A DNA stretch of 64,000 bases from NCBI GenBank assembly GCA_036941025.1, contig JAYMNP010000001.1:434001-498000 (forward strand), read 5' to 3'. Of the stretch, positions 1-9,276 are shown piece by piece; the first letter of the stretch is position 1, and every line of letters begins with the position of its first letter. This DNA comes from Lachnospiraceae bacterium JLR.KK002. GTDB taxonomy: Bacteria > Bacillota > Clostridia > Lachnospirales > Lachnospiraceae. The notes beneath the pieces were generated by a model, which saw only the letters and a list, made by a program, of their open reading frames with translations, made no database searches and was not told the origin of the DNA. Both the position numbers and the translations under genes were made by a program.

Positions 1-488
1 AAGGAATCCGGGAGGAGCTGGACTGTGTCTGCCAGGAAAGCGGGATGACAGAACAGGAACGGGAGGAATTTCTGAGACTGTTTTCGGAAAAAAGAGAGAA
101 AACCCTGATTGGCTTCTGCGTAATGGGAGGGATTTTTGCAGAGGGCATTGATTTGAAAGGGGAATCCCTGATTGGCGTGGTGATTGTGGGCACGGGGCTG
201 CCTCAAATCAGCAACGAGCGGGAAATACTGAAACAGTTTTATGAGGAACGGGAACAGGCGGGATTTGCCTATGCATTCCGGTATCCCGGTATGAATAAAG
301 TGCTGCAGGCGGCAGGGCGGGTAATCCGCACGGAAGAAGACCGGGGCATTATTCTGCTGCTGGACGAACGTTTTCAGCAGCGGGAATATCAGTCTCTGTT
401 TCCAAGAGAGTGGGAGTCATACCAGCCGGTCCGCCTTTCCGGGGTACGCCATGCGGTGGAAGCGTTCTGGAACAGGAGGAGTGTATGA
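1..488 (+). CDS. DinG/Rad3-type ATP-dependent DNA helicase, C-terminal part
   Basis: The reading frame is already open at the left window edge, so only the last ~160 residues are seen. The segment carries the features of the second RecA-like domain of Rad3/DinG superfamily 2 helicases: a GGIFAEGIDLKGE stretch (motif V region), then VVIVGTGLPQ, and near the end the arginine-finger motif VI in QAAGRVIRTEEDRG, followed by ILLLDERF. Proteins of this family unwind DNA with ATP and often carry an Fe-S cluster in the missing N-terminal half. The stop codon overlaps the SD/start region of the decayed gene behind it. The family call is firm; the exact member cannot be told from the tail alone. Confidence 0.85.
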   Translation, partial: GIREELDCVCQESGMTEQEREEFLRLFSEKREKTLIGFCVMGGIFAEGIDLKGESLIGVVIVGTGLPQISNEREILKQFYEEREQAGFAYAFRYPGMNKVLQAAGRVIRTEEDRGIILLLDERFQQREYQSLFPREWESYQPVRLSGVRHAVEAFWNRRSV

Positions 489-1393
489 AACGAAGGAATT
501 CCGGAGAACTGACAGGGAATTATTATAATCCCAAAACGGGAGCTTTTTACAGCAGGGAAAATAAAACAGGCCATGTGGTGGGCTGGGACGATAATTATCC
601 GCGGGAGAATTTTAACAGCAATTTCCGGCCCGCTGCCAACGGAGCCTGGCTTGCCAAAGACAACAAGGGAGAAAAACATGGAAATCAGGGATATATCTGG
701 ATTTCCTATGAAGATACTTCTGTCCGTCTGAAAAATTTTACTTTTTTGAATTGGAGCGGACGGGAAATTATCAGTATAATTACCACTATGACGGGACTGC
801 AGGCAGCGGCTGCGCAGGATTCAGCTATCCGGAAGGGGTTACCCTGGCAAATATTTTTACAGCAAAGACCCGGAACGGGAAGACTGCTTCCTGTAAAATA
901 ACGGTTCAGGCGGTGACAGATCAGGAAGAACTGAACATGCCAGAGCTGTATCATGTATCCAATCAGGAATCCGGTATCCGGCTGAAATGGAAAAAGTATC
1001 AGGCGCTGACGGGTATGATATATACCGCAGGACGCCCGGCGGGAAGTGGAAGCGGGCAGCGGTTATGATGATTCCGGCAGAAAAACCGTACGGTTGTATA
1101 TGCCGAAGCTGGCAAAGATAAACAGCAAATCCCCAGGGACACTGACGGTAACATGGAAAAGAAACAGGAAAGCGGACGGTTACCAGCTTCAGTATTCCCG
1201 GTCTGGGAATTTCAAAAAGTCTGTCAGCCTGGAACTCCGTTCCGGAAACAAAGAGAAGAAAACCATCCGGAAATTAAAGAAAAAGAAAGTGTATTATGTG
1301 AGAATCCGAAGCTGGAAGAAGTCCGGAAACAGATTGTATTACAGAGGATGGAGTGAGACGGGGAAAGCCAGAGTAAAACAGGGGCCGGAATAA
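485..1393 (+). pseudogene. Decayed papain-family (C1A) surface protease with lectin-like, Ig-like and Fn3 modules
   Basis: The coding sense jumps between frames, and no single ORF covers it. From 485 it reads GHVVGWDDNYPRENF and then GYIWISYEDTS, the pattern around the catalytic His of clostridial C1A proteases. The usual Asn-Ser-Trp-Gly block is degraded to KDNKG. Near 770 another frame gives YNYHYDGTAG, as in the lectin-like domain that follows these peptidases. About 820-915 reads like a bacterial Ig-like (Big_2) end (AKTRNGKTASCKITVQ). Around 970-1393 two fibronectin-III-like modules appear in shifting frames (YDIYRRTPGGKWKRAA; ADGYQLQYSRSG). The pieces are in the normal family order but far shorter than an intact protein (usually well over 500 residues) and lack a signal peptide. 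This is an inference from motif order; no functional product is expected. Confidence 0.7.
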
Positions 1394-1580
1394 AATCAGG
1401 ATAAGGGAGAGACAGCCGCAAAGCAACCGCTGTATACAGGATATGGCATTCGGCCCCAGGGAGCCTGATGTATATAGTGTAAATAAGCTGCCGTTTGCAG
1501 CCGTCTCTTCTTCTGTTCTGACGGAAAATATATTGCCGCGTTAAAGCAACCGTGCCCCTGTGTCAAAGGGCGCGAACCCC

Positions 1581-1952
1581 TTATTTTTTCGCAGGAATAA
1601 CCTCCAGCCAGTATCCGTCCGGGTCTGTGACAAAGTAAATGCCCATGGCAGGATTTTCAAAGCAGATACATCCCATGGCTTCATGCTTTGCATGGGCAGC
1701 GTCATAGTCTTCTGTCTCGAAGGCCAGATGGAATTCGCAGTCGCCCAGATCGTAGGGGCCTTCTTTTTCTTTCAGCCAGGTCAGCTCCAGATCGAAAGTG
1801 CTTTCCTCGTTAGAAAGAAATACAATGATATAACTGCCGTCAGCAGCCTCATTGCGGCGGATTTCTTTCAGGCCGAAGGCTTCCTGATAGAAAGCGATGG
1901 ATTTGTCCAGATCCTGTACGTTATAGTTTTCATGAACCATTTTAAAAGACAT
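1581..1952 (-). CDS. VOC-family (glyoxalase I-like) protein
   Basis: The 123-residue protein is one complete pair of beta-alpha-beta-beta-beta modules of the vicinal oxygen chelate superfamily. It opens with MVHENYNVQDLDKSIAFYQEAFGL and ends with GIYFVTDPDGYWLEVI, the classic glyoxalase I C-terminal strand with the metal-binding Glu. His7, the Glu in DLELTWL, His76-region FHLAFE and the final Glu fit the usual four metal ligands. It may isomerise the hemithioacetal of methylglyoxal, but a related VOC substrate cannot be excluded. A clear AAGGAGG site precedes the start. It lies downstream of, and on the same strand as, the LysR gene, about 150 bp away. Confidence 0.85.
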   Translation of the reverse strand: MSFKMVHENYNVQDLDKSIAFYQEAFGLKEIRRNEAADGSYIIVFLSNEESTFDLELTWLKEKEGPYDLGDCEFHLAFETEDYDAAHAKHEAMGCICFENPAMGIYFVTDPDGYWLEVIPAKK

Positions 1953-2102
1953 AGCAATTCCTCCTTGATATATTATGGTTATTGGACTTCTGCAACGGAT
2001 AAAGGGCTTTTGTCTCTCAGGTTACAGAAGCCGGTTTAAAGGCAACAGTCCGGACACAGCCCATGTTCAGGCTGAACATACGCTATGACTGAACTGCTGC
2101 CC

Positions 2103-3008
2103 TTAAAGGCCGGATATATGGTCGTTAAGTTCTGGCAGCAGATTTAAAAATTCCTCTGTGGAGGGTGAAACCGGAAGTTCGGGATTGACGGCCGCTGTGA
2201 TTCGGCGCGGGGGCATTTTCTCCCTGGTCCGGACAATGTAAAGTTCCGTCATATGTTCCGAGAGACAGTAATCGGGGATAAAAGCAATGCCGATACCGAT
2301 TTTGGCCAGGTCAGTCAGCAGATCGTTGCTGCTTAACTCCATTTCCGGAATCAACTCCAGCTGGTGCTGTAAAAACAGGTTATGCAAAAATTCACTGGTG
2401 GTACTTTTCCGGTCCAGCATTAAAATCGGGTATTTGTTTAATTCTGCAAAAGAAATTTCCTGCTGCTCCAGCGGAAAGCAGGCGGGATTTGCAATAAACA
2501 CATCCCGGAAAGAAGCCACAGTTTTCCGGATACAGGAACTGTCCATGCGGGAATTGGGATAATTGCTCACAATCAAATCCACCTTTCCCTGAGCGAGCAA
2601 ATCCACGCAGCTTAAGGAAGTGGCATTTGTCACCTTGATGGGAACCTGGGGAAATTTCTCATGGAACTGTTTCAGATAAGGCACCAGGAAATAGCGGCAG
2701 ATGGTGTCGCTGGCGCCGATATGAAGCTGTCCAAGACCCAGAGTACCGGAATCCGTAAGCTGCTGTTCGCCCCGCTCAATCAGGTTGATGGCGGGTTCAA
2801 TGTGTTTCAATAACAGTTGTCCCGCAGAGGTAAGCTGAACCCTTTTGGTGCTGCGGATAAATAAAGGCTGTTCCAGTTTCTTTTCCAGCGTCTTGATGGA
2901 CTGGCTGACGGCGGACTGGGAAATAAACAGTTTCCTGGAAGCCTCTGAAAAACTGAGGGAGGAAGCCACATGATAAAATACCTTGTACAGTTCATAATTA
3001 ATGTCCAC
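2103..3008 (-). CDS. LysR-family transcriptional regulator
   Basis: The 301-residue protein has a winged helix-turn-helix at about residues 3-62 (FYHVASSLSFSEASRKLFISQSAVSQSIKTLE), then a periplasmic-binding-like effector domain from ~90 (LGLGQLHIGASDTICRYFLVPYL). That is the standard LysR length and order. It is divergent from purL, with a 200-bp AT-rich gap carrying a perfect-consensus promoter for this gene. The effector and targets are unknown. LysR proteins often control the divergent neighbour, but purL regulation by a LysR protein would be unusual, so the VOC gene or a distant locus is as likely. Confidence 0.9.
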   Translation of the reverse strand: MDINYELYKVFYHVASSLSFSEASRKLFISQSAVSQSIKTLEKKLEQPLFIRSTKRVQLTSAGQLLLKHIEPAINLIERGEQQLTDSGTLGLGQLHIGASDTICRYFLVPYLKQFHEKFPQVPIKVTNATSLSCVDLLAQGKVDLIVSNYPNSRMDSSCIRKTVASFRDVFIANPACFPLEQQEISFAELNKYPILMLDRKSTTSEFLHNLFLQHQLELIPEMELSSNDLLTDLAKIGIGIAFIPDYCLSEHMTELYIVRTREKMPPRRITAAVNPELPVSPSTEEFLNLLPELNDHISGL

Positions 3009-3068
3009 AGGCAGTTCCCCCTTCGTAACAGTCCGGATGTTTCAATGTTATAAGTGAAATCTGCTTTT

Positions 3069-3097
3069 ATTATAAGTATGGATTATAAATATGTCAA
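3069..3097 (-). promoter_or_regulatory. Consensus sigma-A promoter of the LysR gene
   Basis: On the minus strand the sequence reads TTGACA (3097-3092), 17 bases, TATAAT (3074-3069), an exact match to the housekeeping consensus. Transcription would start near 3062, leaving a ~50-nt leader before the LysR start at 3008. Confidence 0.8.
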
Positions 3098-3147
3098 TAG
3101 GAGAAAAATAAATAAGAAATAAATATAAATAGCATTAAATATATTAA

Positions 3148-3177
3148 TTGTACTAATTATACATTTCGTGTTATACT
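3148..3177 (+). promoter_or_regulatory. Promoter of purL
   Basis: TTGTAC (3148-3153), an 18-base spacer and TATACT (3172-3177) lie ahead of purL. The implied leader is only about 27 nt and holds just the ribosome site AAGGAGG (3198-3204). There is therefore no room for a purine riboswitch. Confidence 0.65.
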
Positions 3178-3210
3178 GTGTGGTAACAGGACAAATTAAG
3201 GAGGGAACCA

Positions 3211-6200
3211 ATGAGCAACGTAAGACGAATTTTCGTGGAAAAGAAACCGGATTTTGCCATTCAGGCCAGGGAGCTCCAGTCAGAAATCAGAAGCTATCTG
3301 GGCATTCGCTCTGTGACAGGTGTGCGGGTGCTGATTCGTTATGATGTGGAGAATATTTCTGAGGAAACGTATCAGAAGGCTATTGCAACGGTATTTTCCG
3401 AGCCTCCGGTGGATGATGTATATGAGGAAGCATTTGAGGCCGGTTCTGCCCAGGTATTCAGCGTGGAATACCTGCCGGGACAGTATGACCAGCGGGCGGA
3501 TTCCGCAGAGCAGTGCGTGAAACTGTTAAATGAGACGGAACATCCCATTATCCGTTCTGCCACCACCTATGTGATTGAGGGCGAGGTGAGCCCGGAGCAG
3601 CTTGAGGCCATCAAAAACCACTGTATCAATCCGGTGGATTCCAGAGAAACCGGGCTGGAGAAGCCGGAAACGCTGACGGATGACTTTGAGGAGCCGGAAG
3701 ATGTGAAGATTCTGGATGGATTTACCGGGTTGCCGGAAGCAGAACTGAAGAATTTCTATGATTCTCTGGGACTTGCCATGACTTTTAAAGATTTCCGGCA
3801 CATTCAGAATTATTTTCAGAAAGAGGAAAAAAGAAATCCGTCCATGACGGAAATCCGTGTGCTGGATACCTACTGGTCTGACCACTGCCGTCACACCACC
3901 TTTTCCACAGAATTAAAAGACGTTGCCTTTGGAGAAGGATTTTACCGGGAGCCCATGGAAGAGACTTACCAGGATTATCTGAACACCCATAAGGAAATGT
4001 ACCAGGGCCGGGAGGATAAGTTTGTCTGTCTGATGGACCTTGCTCTGATGGCCATGAAACGGCTGAAAAAAGAAGGAAAGCTGGAAGACCAGGAAGAATC
4101 GGACGAAATCAACGCCTGTTCCATTGTGGTTCCGGTGGAAGTGGACGGGAAAACAGAAGAATGGCTGGTAAATTTCAAGAATGAAACCCACAACCATCCC
4201 ACGGAAATTGAGCCTTTCGGCGGCGCGGCCACCTGTCTTGGAGGAGCTATCCGGGATCCTTTGTCCGGGCGTACTTATGTCTATCAGGCCATGCGGGTAA
4301 CGGGAGCCGCGGATCCCACCGTATCGGTGCGGGATACCCTGGAAGGCAAACTGCCTCAGAAAAAGCTGGTGCGGGGAGCCGCTCACGGTTACAGTTCCTA
4401 TGGGAACCAGATTGGGCTGGCGACGGGATATGTAAAAGAAATTTATCATCCTGATTACGTGGCAAAACGGATGGAAATCGGTGCGGTGATGGGGGCTGCC
4501 CCAAGGCGTGCCGTGCAGCGCCTTACCTCCGACCCCGGTGATGTAATTATCCTTCTGGGCGGACGTACCGGAAGGGATGGAATCGGCGGTGCCACAGGTT
4601 CCTCCAAAGCCCACAATACGGAATCCACCGCAGTCTGCGGCGCGGAAGTGCAGAAAGGAAATCCACCCACAGAGCGGAAAATTCAGCGTCTGTTCCGCCG
4701 GGAGGAAGTAGCCCATATCATCAAAAAGTGCAACGATTTCGGAGCAGGAGGCGTATCGGTGGCCATCGGCGAACTGGCTGACGGACTGCGTGTCTGCCTG
4801 GATAAGGTTCCGAAGAAATATGCGGGACTGGACGGTACGGAAATTGCAATTTCCGAGTCCCAGGAGCGTATGGCGGTGGTTATCGCCCCGGAAGATAAGG
4901 AGCAGTTCCTTTCCTGGGCAAAAGAGGAAAATCTGGAAGCAGTGGAAGTGGCTGTGGTCACAGAAGAACCCCGGCTGGTGCTGGAATGGAGAGGAAAGGA
5001 AATTGTAAATATTTCCAGAGCTTTTCTGGACACCAACGGGGCCCATCAGGAAACCTCTGTGAAAGTGGATATTCCCTCACAGGAGGAAAATTTCTTTGAG
5101 AAAAAAGAAATTCCCAAAGTGGCGGAAGCTCTGAAAAAAGGCGATATGAAAAAGGCGTGGCTTGCGACCCTTTCCGACCTCAATGTATGTTCCCAGAAAG
5201 GCCTGGTGGAAATGTTTGACGGCTCCATCGGCGCGGGCAGCGTATTTATGCCTTACGGCGGAACATATCAGCTGACAGAGACCCAGAGCATGGTGGCAAA
5301 ACTTCCGGTGGCGGAAGGGAACTGCGATACGGTTACCATGATGGCTTACGGATTTGACCCGGAGCTGTCCTCCTGGAGTCCCTACCACGGAGCAGTGTAT
5401 GCCGTACTGGAATCCATGGCAAGGATTGTGGCGGCAGGGGGCGATTACCGGAAGATTCGTTTTACGTTCCAGGAATATTTCCGCCGGATGAACGAACATC
5501 CATCCCGCTGGAGCCAGCCTTTTGCGGCCCTTCTGGGAGCCTACAGCGCCCAGATTGGATTCGGACTGCCTTCCATCGGAGGAAAAGATTCCATGTCCGG
5601 TACTTTTAATGAGATTGACGTACCGCCTACCCTGGTTTCTTTTGCGGTGGATGTGGCAAAAGAAGGGGATATTATCACACCGGAGCTGAAACAGCCGGGC
5701 AATAAGCTGATGATTTTTAAAATTGCCACAGATAAATACGATTTGCCGGTATATGGCCAGGTTATGAAACTGTATGAGGCCATTCATACATTAATTCAGC
5801 AGAAAGCCATTGTATCCGCCTATGCCCTGGACGGAAAAGGAATTGCGGCGGCAGTGAGCAAAATGGCCTTTGGGAATAAGCTGGGCGTTACCATGGAATC
5901 CGATGTGTGCAGCGACTGTATGTTTTCTCCTCATTTTGGAAAACTTATTGCAGAAGTTCCGGCGGAGAAAACAGATTTTGTGACAGAAACCATTGAGAAG
6001 GTCATGGAGCCCTGGGCAAAAGCGGAAACAGAGGAGGGCGGCTGCGGCCATCTGTCTTACTGCAGAATCATCGGCCAGGTAAATGATTCGCAGAAATTTG
6101 TTTACGGAACCACGGAAATTTCCATGGAAGAAGCCATTGAGGCCTGGACAGGCACCCTGGAAAACGTATTCCCTACCATTGCGGTGAAAGAAAAAGAGGA

Positions 6201-7056
6201 AGTCAGGACAGATTTGTTCCATACGGATAAAGTATATGTGTGCAGACATAAAGTGGCAAGGCCAACCGTGTTCATTCCCGTATTCCCAGGGACAAACTGT
6301 GAGTATGACAGTGCGAAAGCCTTTGAGCGGGCCGGAGCAGACACCATTGTAAAAGTGTTCCGGAACCTGAGCGGAACGGATATCCGGGAGTCCGTGGATG
6401 AATTTGTGGAAGCCATCGAGCAGTCCCAGATTATCATGTTCCCAGGGGGATTTTCTGCCGGGGACGAGCCGGAGGGAAGCGCGAAATTTTTTGCCAATGC
6501 CTTCCGTAATCCGAAAATGGCAGAAGCTGTCAATCGTCTTTTACAGGAACGGGACGGCCTGATGCTGGGTGTCTGCAACGGATTCCAGGCACTGGTGAAA
6601 CTGGGCCTTGTGCCTTACGGGGAAATCCGCCAGCAGAGTGAAGATTCTCCCACATTGACCTATAATACCATTGGACGCCACATTTCCAAAATGGTCTATA
6701 CGAAAGTAGTGACCGACAAATCTCCCTGGCTGGCACAGGCAGAACCGGGAAAAATATACTGTAACCCCGCTTCCCACGGGGAAGGACGTTTTGTTGCGCC
6801 GAAAGAATGGCTGGACAGACTGTTCGCAAACGGCCAGGTGGCGACCCAGTATGTGAATGAAAAAGGACAGCCCACCATGGACGAAGAATGGAATATCAAC
6901 GGTTCTTATATGGCCATTGAAGGAATTACCAGCCCTGATGGCAGGGTTCTGGGTAAAATGGCTCATTCCGAACGCCGGGGCAGAAGCGTGGCAGTGAATA
7001 TCTATGGAGAACAGGATATGAAGCTGTTCGAGAGCGGCGTGGCGTATTTTAAATAA
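3211..7056 (+). CDS. purL: Phosphoribosylformylglycinamidine synthase, fused PurL-PurQ form
   Basis: This enzyme converts FGAR, glutamine and ATP to FGAM in de novo purine synthesis in the cytosol. At 1281 residues it is the large single-chain type: an N-terminal PurS-like region, the two-lobed ATP-binding synthase core (NFKNETHNHPTEIEPFGGAAT near residue 325; GIGGKDSMSG-type motif near 790), and a C-terminal class I glutaminase domain starting near residue 1015. The glutaminase triad is visible: Cys1122 in GVCNGFQ, and His1189 and Glu1191 in SHGEGR. The frame is open throughout with no damage. It is monocistronic and divergent from the LysR gene, with an intrinsic terminator about 220 bp downstream. 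Its intactness argues against a generally error-prone sequence. Confidence 0.97.
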   Translation: MSNVRRIFVEKKPDFAIQARELQSEIRSYLGIRSVTGVRVLIRYDVENISEETYQKAIATVFSEPPVDDVYEEAFEAGSAQVFSVEYLPGQYDQRADSAEQCVKLLNETEHPIIRSATTYVIEGEVSPEQLEAIKNHCINPVDSRETGLEKPETLTDDFEEPEDVKILDGFTGLPEAELKNFYDSLGLAMTFKDFRHIQNYFQKEEKRNPSMTEIRVLDTYWSDHCRHTTFSTELKDVAFGEGFYREPMEETYQDYLNTHKEMYQGREDKFVCLMDLALMAMKRLKKEGKLEDQEESDEINACSIVVPVEVDGKTEEWLVNFKNETHNHPTEIEPFGGAATCLGGAIRDPLSGRTYVYQAMRVTGAADPTVSVRDTLEGKLPQKKLVRGAAHGYSSYGNQIGLATGYVKEIYHPDYVAKRMEIGAVMGAAPRRAVQRLTSDPGDVIILLGGRTGRDGIGGATGSSKAHNTESTAVCGAEVQKGNPPTERKIQRLFRREEVAHIIKKCNDFGAGGVSVAIGELADGLRVCLDKVPKKYAGLDGTEIAISESQERMAVVIAPEDKEQFLSWAKEENLEAVEVAVVTEEPRLVLEWRGKEIVNISRAFLDTNGAHQETSVKVDIPSQEENFFEKKEIPKVAEALKKGDMKKAWLATLSDLNVCSQKGLVEMFDGSIGAGSVFMPYGGTYQLTETQSMVAKLPVAEGNCDTVTMMAYGFDPELSSWSPYHGAVYAVLESMARIVAAGGDYRKIRFTFQEYFRRMNEHPSRWSQPFAALLGAYSAQIGFGLPSIGGKDSMSGTFNEIDVPPTLVSFAVDVAKEGDIITPELKQPGNKLMIFKIATDKYDLPVYGQVMKLYEAIHTLIQQKAIVSAYALDGKGIAAAVSKMAFGNKLGVTMESDVCSDCMFSPHFGKLIAEVPAEKTDFVTETIEKVMEPWAKAETEEGGCGHLSYCRIIGQVNDSQKFVYGTTEISMEEAIEAWTGTLENVFPTIAVKEKEEVRTDLFHTDKVYVCRHKVARPTVFIPVFPGTNCEYDSAKAFERAGADTIVKVFRNLSGTDIRESVDEFVEAIEQSQIIMFPGGFSAGDEPEGSAKFFANAFRNPKMAEAVNRLLQERDGLMLGVCNGFQALVKLGLVPYGEIRQQSEDSPTLTYNTIGRHISKMVYTKVVTDKSPWLAQAEPGKIYCNPASHGEGRFVAPKEWLDRLFANGQVATQYVNEKGQPTMDEEWNINGSYMAIEGITSPDGRVLGKMAHSERRGRSVAVNIYGEQDMKLFESGVAYFK

Positions 7057-7189
7057 AAAAATCAGAAAATTAACGATGATTGTTGGAAATTACAGAAGGG
7101 TATAGCGGGAAAATATATAAAAAATACGTATATTCAGAAGGGAAATTTGCATATAATGTACAAAAAGAATGCGGCGAAATATGTTTTAA

Positions 7190-7218
7190 TTGACAGTTTA
7201 ACAAAAAATGCATACAAG
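7190..7218 (+). promoter_or_regulatory. Possible promoter upstream of the cyclase operon
   Basis: TTGACA (7190-7195), 17 bases and TACAAG (7213-7218) follow purL. A terminator hairpin (7280-7320) separates it from the first gene of the cyclase operon. It could make a short RNA of ~95 nt or drive the operon by read-through. The -10 match is mediocre. Confidence 0.35.
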
Positions 7219-7279
7219 ATGAAACAAAGTTAAAAAATTACGATTCATTTGGTGATTATATAAGAAGAAGTATTTGACG

Positions 7280-7320
7280 GAAAGGACCCTTATTATTCTG
7301 AGACAGGGTCCTTTCTTTTT
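7280..7320 (+). terminator. Intrinsic terminator after purL
   Basis: A 10-bp perfect stem (GAAAGGACCC / GGGTCCTTTC) with a 16-base loop is followed by a T tract. It probably ends purL transcription. It also lies just ahead of the AT-rich operon, so it could act as an attenuator for it. Confidence 0.8.
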
Positions 7321-7366
7321 ATGCCATAGGACAAATTTATAAAGTACAATAAAGAGGGTAGTATAT

Positions 7367-7663
7367 ATGTATAATATTTGCAGGCCATTTGTTTTACACA
7401 ATGATTTTCTTCCGCCGTCAAGAGAGGTTCATCAGGACTGGGACTATCTTTCTTATGGTTATTACGACGGTATTTCAGTAGGGAAAAATCTTTTTTCAGA
7501 CGGAACGATTGATTAAAAAAAGTTATGGGAATATTTTGTAGAACGGAGTACCCTGATGACAGGAAAGTGTCAGGAACAGGTAATCTATGGATTTCGGAGC
7601 GAGAAAGACGGAAGTTGGGAAGGAAGTTTTTGGGATGACGCTATACTTATCAAAATTGCCTGA
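7367..7663 (+). pseudogene. Small protein gene of the cyclase operon, interrupted by an in-frame TAA
   Basis: An ATG at 7367, behind AAAGAGGG (7351-7358), opens a frame of 98 codons ending at TGA 7661-7663. Codon 50 is TAA (7514-7516). Both sides of the stop look coding in the same frame: DYLSYGYYDGISVGKNLF before and KKLWEYFVERSTLMTGKCQEQ after. A single T-to-A change would have turned GAT TTA AAA AAG (Asp-Leu-Lys-Lys) into GAT TAA AAA AAG. I do not recognise the family. It is acidic and Tyr/Trp-rich with no membrane segment. It is the first gene of a run that ends in a diadenylate-cyclase-like protein, 5 bp before the next frame. Confidence 0.6.
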
Positions 7664-7668
7664 CAGGA

Positions 7669-9276
7669 GTGACCACTATTATAGGAAATCCTAATCAGAG
7701 GGAAAAAGCGGTACATGAAACATTTACCAGTGCGCCGAAATCAGATAAAAAGCAGGCGGATTCCGGAAGTTTAAGCAGTATGCTGCGTAATGCATTTGGT
7801 GAGATGAAATTAATTAATAGTACGGATTGTGTGCGTTGTCACAATCTGAAGAAGGATTTGTATCAGACATTGAATGTATTGCAGAGATTTGAAACGACTT
7901 CTTTTTCAGATTATGTATTCCGAACATTGCTTATGCCCTTGCATATGGTAAAAAATATTATGGAAAAGGCATGTACAATAGAGGAAAAGGATAAGTTATT
8001 TGAATCTTTTTATGATTTGTTCAAAGGAATCAGTTTATATGCGCAGAATTCGGTAAAATCCGATCGGCAATTTACACAGTCTCTGGATTATAATATCAGA
8101 ATTTATCAAACCCCGGTAAAGTTGAATGCATTTTATAACGCCTATATTTATAATCTGAAAGAATATTTGAATTCCATGGAAAATGACGATGGAAATTACT
8201 ATTCGTTATTACAGGATTTCCCTTCAGGGAGAGCGGCTGGAAGAAATTCCGGAAGAATACTGGAAGGGACTGGAAAAAGTAGTAGAAGTTCGTTTACAGA
8301 AAAAGATGGGACAGCAGAAAAGCAGGGATTATATACAGAGCAGGTATCTGGGCATATCAGAAAAAGAAATAGAAAAAATGGAAGAAGAACTGGAAAAATA
8401 CGGGGTATATAGCAGTATACTGAATCTGTTACTGCAGGAGAGTATGAAAGAAATTCTGGAAGAATCAGAAGAACTGTTTTCTTATCTTCTGGAAGATATA
8501 TTTATGAGAACGCTGGAGAAATCTGATTCAAAAAATGCAGAGCAGGAACGAAAAAGGCTGAGGAAAAAATTCAGAAAATTACGAATGAATGGCTTACGGA
8601 GTCTCCCTGGAATAAGACCATGACGAATTTATCAGCGTCTATGGACTTGCTCATAGAGAATTTCAAGGAATGTGTGGCAGATGTGATAGGAATTTTAACG
8701 CTGCGGCTTTCCATGTTTGATTATCTGGATTCTGTTATTCAAAGCAACTCAGACCAGGGACGTGTTGATATTGTGAATACAAAAGCGTTGGTAAGATGCG
8801 CATTGGTTGTTTATTGTATGACAGAATCAGGGGATGATTTGAGATATTACTGGAGCCGCGAGGAACTGCAGAAAATCAATGAATCTGGTGATGAGAGAGT
8901 CGTTAAGTTTAAAAATAGTATAGGCAAGTTTTTAGAGGAGTATTTTTATGAGAAAGAATCTCAGACAAAATTTCCTGAAATAGCTGATTATAAAAAGAGT
9001 GCTGTGAATATCCTGTATGATGCATTTGTTCTGCAGGAATTGGGAATGTATTTATCTGTATGCAGAAAAACTTTTGAAGAACGTAATAATATGGAAAAAA
9101 GGTTTCAACAAAAAGAACTGATAGATGTATATAAATTGCAGCGGGAAAATAATATTGAAACATTTATTTTGGGAGTACAGAAATATATATTTGATTATCA
9201 GAATGTCGTGACTGAAAAGATGAGAGGATTAGCCGGGGAGAAGGATTATGGAAAAAACAGGAAGGCAAATATATGA
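7669..9276 (+). pseudogene. Large unknown protein of the cyclase operon, split by two compensating frameshifts
   Basis: Two apparent short genes here are parts of one ORF of ~535 residues. The frame starting at 7669 stays coding to ~8218 (FYNAYIYNLKEYLNSMEND). It continues one frame over (LEEIPEEYWKGLEKVVEV) to ~8550, then returns to the first frame (KKAEEKIQKITNEWLTESPW) and runs to 9276. An extra C in the CCC at 8219-8222 and a lost A in the A5 run at 8551-8555 would explain both shifts. The protein is mostly helical, with a Cys pair (CVRCHNLKK) near residue 58 and no signal peptide or membrane span. I do not recognise its family. The GTG at 7669 sits on its own SD-like AGGAG, so the start is unsure. 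Its end overlaps the next gene by 29 bp. Confidence 0.6.

Noticed and set aside
2040..2102. Another copy of hairpin repeat family A between the VOC and LysR genes
   Set aside because: Only fragments such as CTGAACTGCTGCC resemble the ends; too diverged to call.
3178..3210. Purine riboswitch before purL
   Set aside because: The predicted leader is only ~27 nt between promoter and start, too short for an aptamer, and no purine aptamer core is seen.
3913..6966. Long minus-strand ORFs inside purL
   Set aside because: They are antisense shadows of an intact, highly conserved gene, without ribosome sites or recognisable domains.
7280..7320. Attenuator dedicated to the cyclase operon
   Set aside because: The hairpin is a simple strong terminator with no competing fold that I can see. 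The end of purL is the simpler explanation.
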